Origin: Comamonas sp. KCTC 72670
Lineage (GTDB): Bacteria; Myxococcota; Myxococcia; Myxococcales; Myxococcaceae
Assembly: GCA_014656495.1 (NCBI GenBank)
Contig: BNCN01000015.1
Location: 1 to 64,000, forward strand
Direction: 5' to 3'
Length of the DNA stretch: 64,000 nucleotides
In this document: in pieces, positions 1-6,602 of the stretch
Layout of the letters: each line of letters starts with the position of its first letter
Position numbering within the stretch: the first letter of the stretch is position 1
The notes under the pieces: model-generated
Seen by the model: the letters and a program-made list of their open reading frames with translations, nothing else
Database searches by the model: none
Told to the model about the DNA's origin: nothing
Made by a program: the position numbers and the translations under genes

Positions 1-122
1 AATGTTCCTGGCCACGCTACTTCGGCGGACCTGCCTGCTCGGCTGCACTCAGGTCCCTGATTCTGCTCCGCTTTTCTTCATCACGTTAAACGGACGCGGA
101 TGCCCCACAACGAGACTCGCCC
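1..122. other. left edge, no supported gene
   Basis: One frame ends in a TGA at 58-60 and could be the tail of a gene entering from the left, but its roughly 19 codons show nothing recognisable. The rest is the leader of the gene starting at 123, with a weak GAGA motif about 9 bases before that ATG. Confidence 0.3.
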
Positions 123-1292
123 ATGACCTTGGATGCTGGAGCGAAGCTGCTGCACGCGGTACGTGAGCTGGCCCCTGCCCTCTCCGCTCGCAGCGCGGAA
201 ATCGAGCAGGCACGGCAGCTCCCCCCGGACATCGTCGCGACGCTGAAAGACATTGGCGTCTACAAGATGTTCGTGCCCCGCTCCCATGGTGGCGCGGAGC
301 TGGACCTCGTCACGGGCCTGGACGTGCTCTCCGAGCTGGCCCGCGCGGATGCCTCCACCGCGTGGACGATGATGATTGCCTCGGAGAGCCCCCAGCTCTT
401 CGCCCTGCTCGCCCGCGAGGAGTTCGACGCCGTCTACGCGAACGGCCCCAACGTCGCGGTGGGCGGCGCGTTCAACGCGCAGGGCCAGGCGGTGCAGGTG
501 GACGGCGGCTACCGCGTCACCGGCCACTGGAACTTCGCCACGGGCTGCCGCCAGAGTGACTGGCTGTTCGGCAACTGCGTCGTGCTGGGCCCGGATGGCA
601 AGCCGCGCCCGGGCCCCGCCGAGGGCGTGCCCGAGACACGCGCGATGATGCTGCCCGCCAAGGACGTGCGCATCATCGAGCACTGGGACGTGCTCGGCCT
701 GCGTGGCACCGGCAGCCACGACATCGCCATCGACGCCTTCGTCCCGCGGCGCAACGCCTTCGACATCTTCACCGGCCAGCCCGCCGTGCCCGGCCCTGGC
801 TTCGTGATGCCCGTGCTGCACTACGCCATGCACATCGGCGCGGTGGCGGTGGGCATCGCCCAGGGCGCGGTGGATGACCTGCTCGCGCTCGCCCGCTCCG
901 GCAAGCGCCGGCTGTACGCGCGCACCTCGCTGGTGGACTCGCCCGTGTTCCGCAACCGGCTGGGCCGCGCGGAGACGGGCGCGCGCGCCGCGCACGACGC
1001 GCTCCGCCGCATGGGTGAGGTCTTCTGGGAGGCCTGCCAGCACGCGCCCGCGACGGCCTTCACGCTGGCACCCCAGGTCTCCTCCACCCTGACGTGGGCC
1101 GTGGAGACGTCCGCCGAGGTCGTCACGGCCTGCTACCACGCGGGCGGCGGCACCTCCGTGCGCGACGGCACCCCGCTCCAGCGCCGCTTCCGCGACATCC
1201 ACACCCTCACCCAGCACGCGGCGGTGGCGGAGGGCTGGTTCACCCAGGAGGGCAGCGCGCTCCTGGGCTTCCCCGTCCTCTTCGAGGCCTGA
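123..1292 (+). CDS. acyl-CoA dehydrogenase-family flavoprotein
   Basis: A 389-residue protein of the acyl-CoA dehydrogenase / flavin-dependent monooxygenase superfamily. The N-terminal helical domain carries the family signature around residues 45-60 (YKMFVPRSHGGAEL). The middle beta domain includes GYRVTGHWNFATGC, which is typical of members that bind reduced flavin, followed by WDVLGLRGTGSHD. The C-terminal helical bundle ends with RRFRDIHTLTQHA. That combination resembles the hydroxylase branch (HsaA / HpaB-like or DszC-like) as much as true dehydrogenases, so the substrate cannot be named. It converges with the acyl-CoA synthetase gene on the other strand with only 19 bases between stops, so the two are not an operon. 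Superfamily is confident; reaction is unknown. Confidence 0.85.
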   Translation: MTLDAGAKLLHAVRELAPALSARSAEIEQARQLPPDIVATLKDIGVYKMFVPRSHGGAELDLVTGLDVLSELARADASTAWTMMIASESPQLFALLAREEFDAVYANGPNVAVGGAFNAQGQAVQVDGGYRVTGHWNFATGCRQSDWLFGNCVVLGPDGKPRPGPAEGVPETRAMMLPAKDVRIIEHWDVLGLRGTGSHDIAIDAFVPRRNAFDIFTGQPAVPGPGFVMPVLHYAMHIGAVAVGIAQGAVDDLLALARSGKRRLYARTSLVDSPVFRNRLGRAETGARAAHDALRRMGEVFWEACQHAPATAFTLAPQVSSTLTWAVETSAEVVTACYHAGGGTSVRDGTPLQRRFRDIHTLTQHAAVAEGWFTQEGSALLGFPVLFEA

Positions 1293-1311
1293 GGGCGGCG
1301 GCGGGCGCGCG

Positions 1312-2940
1312 CTACGTCCGCGAGGCGCGCAGCTCCGCGCGGCGAATCTTGCCGCTCACCGTCTTGGGCAGCTCGGTGACGAACTCGATGTCGCGCGGGT
1401 ACTTGTACGGGGCCGTGGTGCGCTTCACGTGCTCCTGCAGCGCCTGCGCGAGCGCCGGGGACGCGGTGTGCCCCGGCGCCAGCACCACGAAGGCCTTCAC
1501 GCGCTGGCCCAGCTTCGCGTCCGGCACGCCGATGACGGCGGACTCCGCCACCGCGTCATGCTCCAGCAACGCGGACTCCACCTCGAAGGGGCCCACGCGG
1601 TAGCCCGACGTCTTGATGACGTCATCGGCGCGCCCCACGAACCAGAAGTAGCCGTCCGCGTCCCGCACGGCCCGGTCCCCCGTCACGTACCAGTCGCCGC
1701 GCCGGCACGCGGCGTTGGCCACGTCGTCCCCCAGGTAGCCCTGGAACAGGCCCACCGGCCGCTCGGGGAGCACACGCACGGCGATGTCCCCCTCCTGCCC
1801 GTCCGCCACCTCCTGCCCCTGGTCGTCGATGACGCCCACCGTGAAGCCCGGGGACGGCTTGCCCATGGAGCCCACGCGCGGCGCCACCGGCGGGAACATG
1901 CCCACCACCATCACCGTCTCCGTCTGCCCGTAGCCCTCCCGGATGTGCAGGCCGGTGGCGGCCTTCCACGAGTCGATAACCTCCGGGTTGAGCGGCTCGC
2001 CGGCGCTCACGGTGTGACGCAGCGCGGACAGGTCGAAGGCCTTCACGTCCTGGAGCACCAGGGCCCGCCACGCGGTGGGCGGCGCGCAGAAGGTGGAGAC
2101 GCGCTGGGTCTCCAGCACCTTCAGCAGCTTCGCGGGCTCGAAGCGGCCCCGGAAGTCGTAGACGACGTTGCACGCGCCCTGGCTCCACGGGCCGAAGAGC
2201 TTGCCCCAGGCGCACTTGGCCCAGCCGGTGTCGCTCAACGTCAGGTGCCGGTCCTCGGGCGTCAAGTCGAGCCAGTAGCGCCCGGTAATCACGTGGCCCA
2301 GGCCGTAGCTGGCCTGCGTGTGCAGCACCATCTTCGGCATGCCGGTGGTGCCGGACGTGAAGTAGATGAGCATGGGCGCGTCCGCGCGCGTGGGCTCGAA
2401 GTCCGCCAGCGCGTCCGCGGCGCCGGGCACGTAGCGCGTCCACGGGGACGGCGCGCCCTCGCCCACCGACAGCCAGGTCCGCACCCTCCCCGTCCCCACC
2501 ACGCCGTCGAAGCGCTCCAGGCAGCTCACGTCCGCGATGACGGCCTGGGCGTCCGCCACCTCCAGCCGGTAGCGGATGTCCTTGGGCGTGAGCATGGGCG
2601 TGCCGGGCATGAAGACGATGCCCGCGCGGATGCAGCCCAGCACCAGGAACCACCACTCCGGGACGCGCGGCATCATGATGAAGGTGCGGTCCCCGCGGCG
2701 AAGGCCCTGCTCCGTCAGGAAGCGCGCCGCGTGGAGCGAGCGCCGCCGCAGGTCCTCCCACGTGAAGCGCCGCGCCTGCCCCGCCTCATCGGACCACAGC
2801 AGGGCCAACGCCTCGGGGCGCTCGGCGGCGTGCCGGTCGATGACGTCGGCGGCGAAGTTGAAGTGCTCGGGCCGCTCCCACCGGAAGTCCCGGCGGGTGG
2901 CCTCGTAGTCCTTCATGTTCCGAGGGGGCGACAACGGCAT
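1312..2940 (-). CDS. AMP-dependent acyl-CoA synthetase
   Basis: A 542-residue member of the ANL adenylating superfamily that should activate a carboxylic acid to its CoA thioester through an acyl-AMP. Visible motifs are the P-loop YFTSGTTGMPK at about 193-203, GYGQTETV in the middle, the YVTGDRA / DGYFWFVGRADDVIKTSGYR hinge, and the C-terminal KTVSGKIRR holding the catalytic lysine near 531. Sequence style matches medium-chain acyl-CoA synthetases (AcsM/benzoate-type) more than acetyl-CoA synthetase. The open frame runs 67 codons further upstream, but the ATG at 2940 has an AGGAG eight bases before it and the residues beyond it are low-complexity, so this start is preferred. It converges on the acyl-CoA-dehydrogenase-like gene. 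Substrate is unknown. Confidence 0.88.
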   Translation of the reverse strand: MPLSPPRNMKDYEATRRDFRWERPEHFNFAADVIDRHAAERPEALALLWSDEAGQARRFTWEDLRRRSLHAARFLTEQGLRRGDRTFIMMPRVPEWWFLVLGCIRAGIVFMPGTPMLTPKDIRYRLEVADAQAVIADVSCLERFDGVVGTGRVRTWLSVGEGAPSPWTRYVPGAADALADFEPTRADAPMLIYFTSGTTGMPKMVLHTQASYGLGHVITGRYWLDLTPEDRHLTLSDTGWAKCAWGKLFGPWSQGACNVVYDFRGRFEPAKLLKVLETQRVSTFCAPPTAWRALVLQDVKAFDLSALRHTVSAGEPLNPEVIDSWKAATGLHIREGYGQTETVMVVGMFPPVAPRVGSMGKPSPGFTVGVIDDQGQEVADGQEGDIAVRVLPERPVGLFQGYLGDDVANAACRRGDWYVTGDRAVRDADGYFWFVGRADDVIKTSGYRVGPFEVESALLEHDAVAESAVIGVPDAKLGQRVKAFVVLAPGHTASPALAQALQEHVKRTTAPYKYPRDIEFVTELPKTVSGKIRRAELRASRT

Positions 2941-3056
2941 GCGGCGGACTCCTGGCGGGGGGAATCGAACGCCCGAGCCTGCCACGCCGTCCCGGGCCCG
3001 TCCGCCGCGACCGCCACCATCGCCCGATGCCGGACACGCGCCCGCACGCTCCCCGG

Positions 3057-3091
3057 AAAAGCAAAAGGCCGGCCCTGTCACAGGCCGGCCT
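3057..3091 (-). terminator. Rho-independent terminator of the sigma/anti-sigma operon
   Basis: A perfect 9-bp stem (3066-3074 with 3083-3091, arms AGGCCGGCC / GGCCGGCCT) with an 8-base loop. On the minus strand it is followed by TTTTGCTTTTC. It lies 55 bases past the stop of the zinc-finger TPR gene. Confidence 0.8.
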
Positions 3092-3145
3092 CCGCGCTGC
3101 CCCGCGGTGCCCTTCGAGGGCCCCCGCGTCACTCCAGGCACGGGC

Positions 3146-4552
3146 TCAGTTGATTTCCGAGCACGGGAAGAGCGTGTTGTACGCGCCGCAGGTGCGGAGC
3201 GTGGCCAGCAGCAACTGCTCGGCGGTGGCCGCGCGGCCCGCGGCGTCCTCGCCCCGCGCGCGCTCCCGGTCCGCCAGGAGGTTCAACCACGGGTCCCTGG
3301 AGCCGTGGGCATACCGCTGCAGCGCCTTGAGCGCCTCCGCGTCCTTCACCGCGGCGCCCGTGTGTAGCAGCGCGCCGACGTACAGGTCCGTCTCCTGCGA
3401 GGCCCGCAGCGTGTCCAGCAGGCCCGGCATGGGCTCGCCCTTCATCAACCGCGCGTAGTCGCGCGCCAGCGGTGCACGGGCGCCGAAGTCACGCGCCGCC
3501 ATGTCCCGGACGTAGTCCTGGAGCACCGTGCCGCCGCCCAGCCGGTCCAACGCCGTGGCGAGCGGCATCAGCGCGGCCACCGCGTCCGCCGAGGGCGCCG
3601 CGCGAACGGCCTCGTACAGCGCCGCGCGGGCCACCGCGGGCTGCTGCGCCGCCAGGTACGACGCCTCCGCGCCGCCCTCCGCGAGCTGCCCCCAGGTCTC
3701 ACGCACCTGCCGCTGCCACCGGGCCGCCTCCGCGTCACGCAGCACGCGCAGCTCCTCCGCGCGCTGCTCCGCGGCCAGCCTCCAACCCGCCTCCTGCCCG
3801 GGCAGCGAGGCGACGTCCCGGAAGGACACCTCCGCCTGCTTCAACAGCCCCAGACCCCGAAGCGCCAGCCCGCGGTTCCACAGCGCCTGGGCGTGCCGGG
3901 GCTCCTGGCTCAGCGCGCCGCCCAGCAGGTTCAGCGCCTCCTCCCACCGCTGTCCGCTGAGGGCCACCACCGCCCGGTCATTGTCCTTGTCCGCCGACGC
4001 AGGCGCCCGCGACAGGAAGGCCTCCGCCTGCTGCCAGTCGCCGCGCAGGGCATAGGCCGCCGCGATGCCACGAAAGTCCCGCTGCTCCTCCAGGTCCGCC
4101 AGGGGCCGCAGCGGCAGCGGGCTCGCCGCGCCAGACGTGCCGCGCATGGGCTCGTAGGGAACGAAGCGGTCCGCCTGGGGATGACTGAGCCGCGCCTCCA
4201 GCGTCCTCGAGTCCGCGCTCGCCAGCCACACGTCGGCGGGGGCATCGGACGGCGCCTGATACCGAAACACGCCCACCGCGGCCAACCCCGCGGCCAGCGC
4301 CACCGGCACCACCGCGCGGGAGGCCCGCTGGAGCCACGGCCGCAGCGGCGTCACCTTCTCCGGCAGGGGCTCCGGGGCCGCGCCCTGCGCGCCCCCCAGC
4401 GCGCGGGCGGCCAGCAGCTCCAGTTGCAGGACATCCCTCAGCCCCGCCTCGCATTCGTCGCAGCGCGACAGGTGCTGGCGAAAGGCCTCCGCGTCGGGAG
4501 CGGACAGCTCACCGTCCACGAAGAGGTGCAGCTTGGTGCATGGCGTATTCAT
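3146..4552 (-). CDS. zinc-finger (zf-HC2) membrane anti-sigma factor with TPR ectodomain
   Basis: A 468-residue protein, probably the anti-sigma factor of the ECF sigma gene directly upstream. Its ATG overlaps the sigma stop as ATGA. Residues 1-45 are a zf-HC2 / ZAS-type domain with H27, C31 and C34 in an HxxxCxxC array. Residues about 80-98 form one hydrophobic membrane segment. The remaining ~360 residues are TPR-like helices predicted to lie outside the inner membrane. That ectodomain aligns through its length with the TPR part of the CHAT protein at 6603-9347; shared blocks include LSHPQADRF/LTHPEADRY, AALYEAVRAAPS/VFYDAVRAAPS and DPWLNL/DPWFNL. The paralogy is seen directly. The anti-sigma role follows from the ZAS motif and operon order. 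What the ectodomain senses is unknown. Confidence 0.82.
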   Translation of the reverse strand: MNTPCTKLHLFVDGELSAPDAEAFRQHLSRCDECEAGLRDVLQLELLAARALGGAQGAAPEPLPEKVTPLRPWLQRASRAVVPVALAAGLAAVGVFRYQAPSDAPADVWLASADSRTLEARLSHPQADRFVPYEPMRGTSGAASPLPLRPLADLEEQRDFRGIAAAYALRGDWQQAEAFLSRAPASADKDNDRAVVALSGQRWEEALNLLGGALSQEPRHAQALWNRGLALRGLGLLKQAEVSFRDVASLPGQEAGWRLAAEQRAEELRVLRDAEAARWQRQVRETWGQLAEGGAEASYLAAQQPAVARAALYEAVRAAPSADAVAALMPLATALDRLGGGTVLQDYVRDMAARDFGARAPLARDYARLMKGEPMPGLLDTLRASQETDLYVGALLHTGAAVKDAEALKALQRYAHGSRDPWLNLLADRERARGEDAAGRAATAEQLLLATLRTCGAYNTLFPCSEIN

Positions 4553-5109
4553 GAGCTCGTGGCCCCCTGCTCCCGGGCTACCGCCACCTGGGGCAGCAGC
4601 AGTTCCTTCAAATCCCTGCGGGCCAGCGTGAGCCAACTGCCCACGGTGCCCACGGGAACATTGAAATGCTCGGCGATGGCGTTGTAGCGCTTGCCCTCCG
4701 CGTGCAGCCGGTAGGCATCACGCAGGTGAGGCTTCAACCGCTCGATGGCTTTCTCGAACGCGTCGGTGCTCACCAGCGCCCAGCTCTCCTGGGCGGCCTC
4801 CGGCGACCCCGTCGGGTCCTGGACCAACGCCAGGTGCGGCAACCCCCGGGACTCCGTCCGCTGGCGGCGGCAGTAGTCCAGGAAGCGGTTCGTCATCGTC
4901 GTACACAGCCACGCCGCCGCCGCGGAGTCCGACCGGTCCTTCAAGTGGCCGAACTCTGGCAACGCCCGCTCGAAGGTCTCCTGGACCAGGTCGTCCGGCT
5001 CCAGGCCGGAGCGGGCGCACAACCGGCGGGCCAGCCCCAGGAGGCAGGGCCGATGCTGACGGATGAACGCTTCGAAGCGCCTCCGCTCCCGGTTGAAGAG
5101 GTCCGACAT
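4549..5109 (-). CDS. ECF-type RNA polymerase sigma factor
   Basis: A 186-residue sigma70-family factor of ECF size with only regions 2 and 4. Region 2 contains LEPDDLVQETFERAL and WLCTTMTNRFLDYCRR, which contact the -10 element and core. Region 4 is the helix-turn-helix RYNAIAEHFNVPVGTVGSWLTLARRDLK near 140-168. The stop codon overlaps the start of the membrane zinc-finger gene by four bases, the usual sigma/anti-sigma arrangement. About 90 bases of leader separate it from a terminator serving the upstream peptide gene, so it begins its own transcription unit. The promoter it recognises could not be identified by eye. Confidence 0.88.
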   Translation of the reverse strand: MSDLFNRERRRFEAFIRQHRPCLLGLARRLCARSGLEPDDLVQETFERALPEFGHLKDRSDSAAAAWLCTTMTNRFLDYCRRQRTESRGLPHLALVQDPTGSPEAAQESWALVSTDAFEKAIERLKPHLRDAYRLHAEGKRYNAIAEHFNVPVGTVGSWLTLARRDLKELLLPQVAVAREQGATSS

Positions 5110-5199
5110 GAAGCCCCACTCACATGCGCGTCTGCGTGTTCCCCAGTCAAAGACGCGCGCCGGTTGAATCCTTGAGAAGAAAAAAGCAGGGACCCGGAC

Positions 5200-5237
5200 A
5201 GAAAAATGCCCGGGAGGGTGGAAAAACCCGCCCGGGC
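5200..5237 (-). terminator. Rho-independent terminator of the 61-residue peptide gene
   Basis: Arms 5208-5219 and 5226-5237 pair as GCCCGGG plus GGGT with one internal mismatch. The minus-strand transcript continues into TTTTTCTG. It begins eight bases after the stop of the small gene at 5245, which is good evidence that the gene is a real, separately terminated unit. Confidence 0.8.
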
Positions 5238-5244
5238 CTGGGGA

Positions 5245-5430
5245 TCAGCGGACCTGGCTGGCGCTGGAGTGCCCCGGCCCGGCCAGCGGGGGAACCGCTG
5301 GAGGGGGCGTCGGGAGCCGCTTCCGCGGGGCCACCGTGGCCGTGTCACAGTTGACGTAGGTGTTCTTCACGTGGGCTTCGCCGGACTCGGAATCCAAGCT
5401 ACCGGCCATGAGGGATTCAACGGGCGTCAT
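5245..5430 (-). CDS. 61-residue peptide, unrecognised family
   Basis: A small gene I do not recognise. The peptide has an acidic N-terminal half (MTPVESLMAGSLDSESGEA), then a short stretch rich in Asn, Asp and Thr with a single cysteine (C28, in NTYVNCDT), then a basic PRKR and a proline-rich tail. There is no signal peptide or membrane segment. A GAGGTG lies about nine bases before the ATG, and a strong terminator follows the stop. The open frame extends 33 codons upstream into Cys-rich sequence that looks unlike protein. It is divergent from the JmjC-type oxygenase at 5571 and upstream of the sigma operon. It could be a modified-peptide precursor or a small regulatory partner. Existence is well supported; function is not. 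Confidence 0.6.
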   Translation of the reverse strand: MTPVESLMAGSLDSESGEAHVKNTYVNCDTATVAPRKRLPTPPPAVPPLAGPGHSSASQVR

Positions 5431-5570
5431 GGGCGCTCGCACCTCGTAGTGGGGTTGGGCTGAAAACAGACATGGGTGATACGGACAACACGTACAGTCC
5501 TTATCATGACACGCGCCAACCCCGTGCATCTGACAGGGCGGCTTGCGACATGGAATTCATGGAGTTCTGA
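5431..5570. promoter_or_regulatory. divergent control region with imperfect palindrome
   Basis: This 140-bp, relatively AT-rich gap separates the peptide gene (minus) from the JmjC-type gene (plus), so it must carry both promoters. At 5483-5500 there is an imperfect palindrome, GGAC-N3-ACGT-N3-GTCC, that may be an operator. No convincing -35/-10 pair could be fixed by eye. Confidence 0.35.
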
Positions 5571-6578
5571 ATGAGCAGGGAAGATTCGCGCCTGGCTTTG
5601 GAATGGCACACCTGGTTGGCGGAGAACCTCGCCCTGGGCGTGAGCGCGGAGGACGCGCGGCAGGTGCTGGTGAACGCGGGCGTGGAGGACGCGCTGGCGC
5701 AGCGGGAGATCGCCGCGGCGCAGGCGCACCCCTACGTGGCGGGCGCGCGGCGCATCGGCCGGCGCTACGAGTGGCTGGAGGCGCTGTCGGACCTGTACGC
5801 GGAGCTGCACCGCCAGTCGGGCGAGGTGCGGCTGGAGAAGCGCCGGGACCTGAGCCCCGAGGCGTTCTTCTCCCGCTACTACTTCGGCCACCGCCCCGTG
5901 GTGCTGCAAGGCCTCATGGAGGACTGGCCTGCGATGCGCCGCTGGTCGCTCGCGGACTTCAGCGAGCGCTTTGGCGACGTGGAGGTGGAAATCATGTCCG
6001 GGCGCGACACCAACCCGGACCACGCCTCGCAGCCCGACAAGCACCGCCAGGTGGTGCCCCTGCGCGAGTACGTGCGCCGGGTGGAGACGGCGGGTGAGAC
6101 CAACGACTTCTACATGGTGCCGCGCAACGAGAACTGGAAGCGCGACGGGCTGGCCCGGCTGCGCGAGGACATCCGCGCGCCCGCGGGCATCATCGACCCG
6201 GAGCTGCGGCCGGACATGACGACGCTGCTGCTGGGCCCGCCGGGCACCGTCACCCCGCTGCACCATGACAACATGAACGTGCTGCTGGGACAGGTGATGG
6301 GCCGCAAGCACGTGCGGCTGGTGCCGTCCTTCCAGCGCCACCTCGTCTACCCGCGCCACGGCACCTTCAGCGCGGTGGACGCCGCCCAGCCCGACCCGGC
6401 GCGCTTCCCCCTGTACGGCGAGGCCACCGTCCTGGAGGCCGTGGTGGAGCCGGGCGAAATGCTCTTCCTGCCCGTGGGCTGGTGGCACTGGGTGCGCGCG
6501 CTGGATGTGAGCGCCTCCGTCACCTTCCATCATTTCCAGCTCCCGGGAGGAAACACGCACCTGAGGACCCCGCAGTAG
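5571..6578 (+). CDS. JmjC/cupin_8-like Fe(II)/2-oxoglutarate-dependent oxygenase
   Basis: A 335-residue cupin-fold oxygenase of the JmjC-like (cupin_8 / FIH-type) family. Iron ligands are visible as HxD at H231-D233 (PLHHDNMN) and H306 (VGWWHWV). Residues about 95-125 (DLSPEAFFSRYYFGHRPVVLQGLMEDWPA) are the standard entry of the fold. The first ~85 residues form an extra helical domain not needed for catalysis. Family members hydroxylate Asp, Asn or other residues in proteins and peptides, so the 61-residue peptide encoded divergently 140 bp away is an obvious candidate substrate; this is inference. A GGAG lies six bases before the ATG. Its 3' end faces the CHAT gene with a 24-bp gap. Confidence 0.8.
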   Translation: MSREDSRLALEWHTWLAENLALGVSAEDARQVLVNAGVEDALAQREIAAAQAHPYVAGARRIGRRYEWLEALSDLYAELHRQSGEVRLEKRRDLSPEAFFSRYYFGHRPVVLQGLMEDWPAMRRWSLADFSERFGDVEVEIMSGRDTNPDHASQPDKHRQVVPLREYVRRVETAGETNDFYMVPRNENWKRDGLARLREDIRAPAGIIDPELRPDMTTLLLGPPGTVTPLHHDNMNVLLGQVMGRKHVRLVPSFQRHLVYPRHGTFSAVDAAQPDPARFPLYGEATVLEAVVEPGEMLFLPVGWWHWVRALDVSASVTFHHFQLPGGNTHLRTPQ

Positions 6579-6602
6579 GCGGCCGTGAGTCGGGCCACCT
6601 CC

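Noticed and set aside
1429..3153. A 574-codon plus-strand open frame across the acyl-CoA synthetase gene
   Set aside because: Composition is that of an antisense shadow; the minus-strand product has complete ANL-family motifs.
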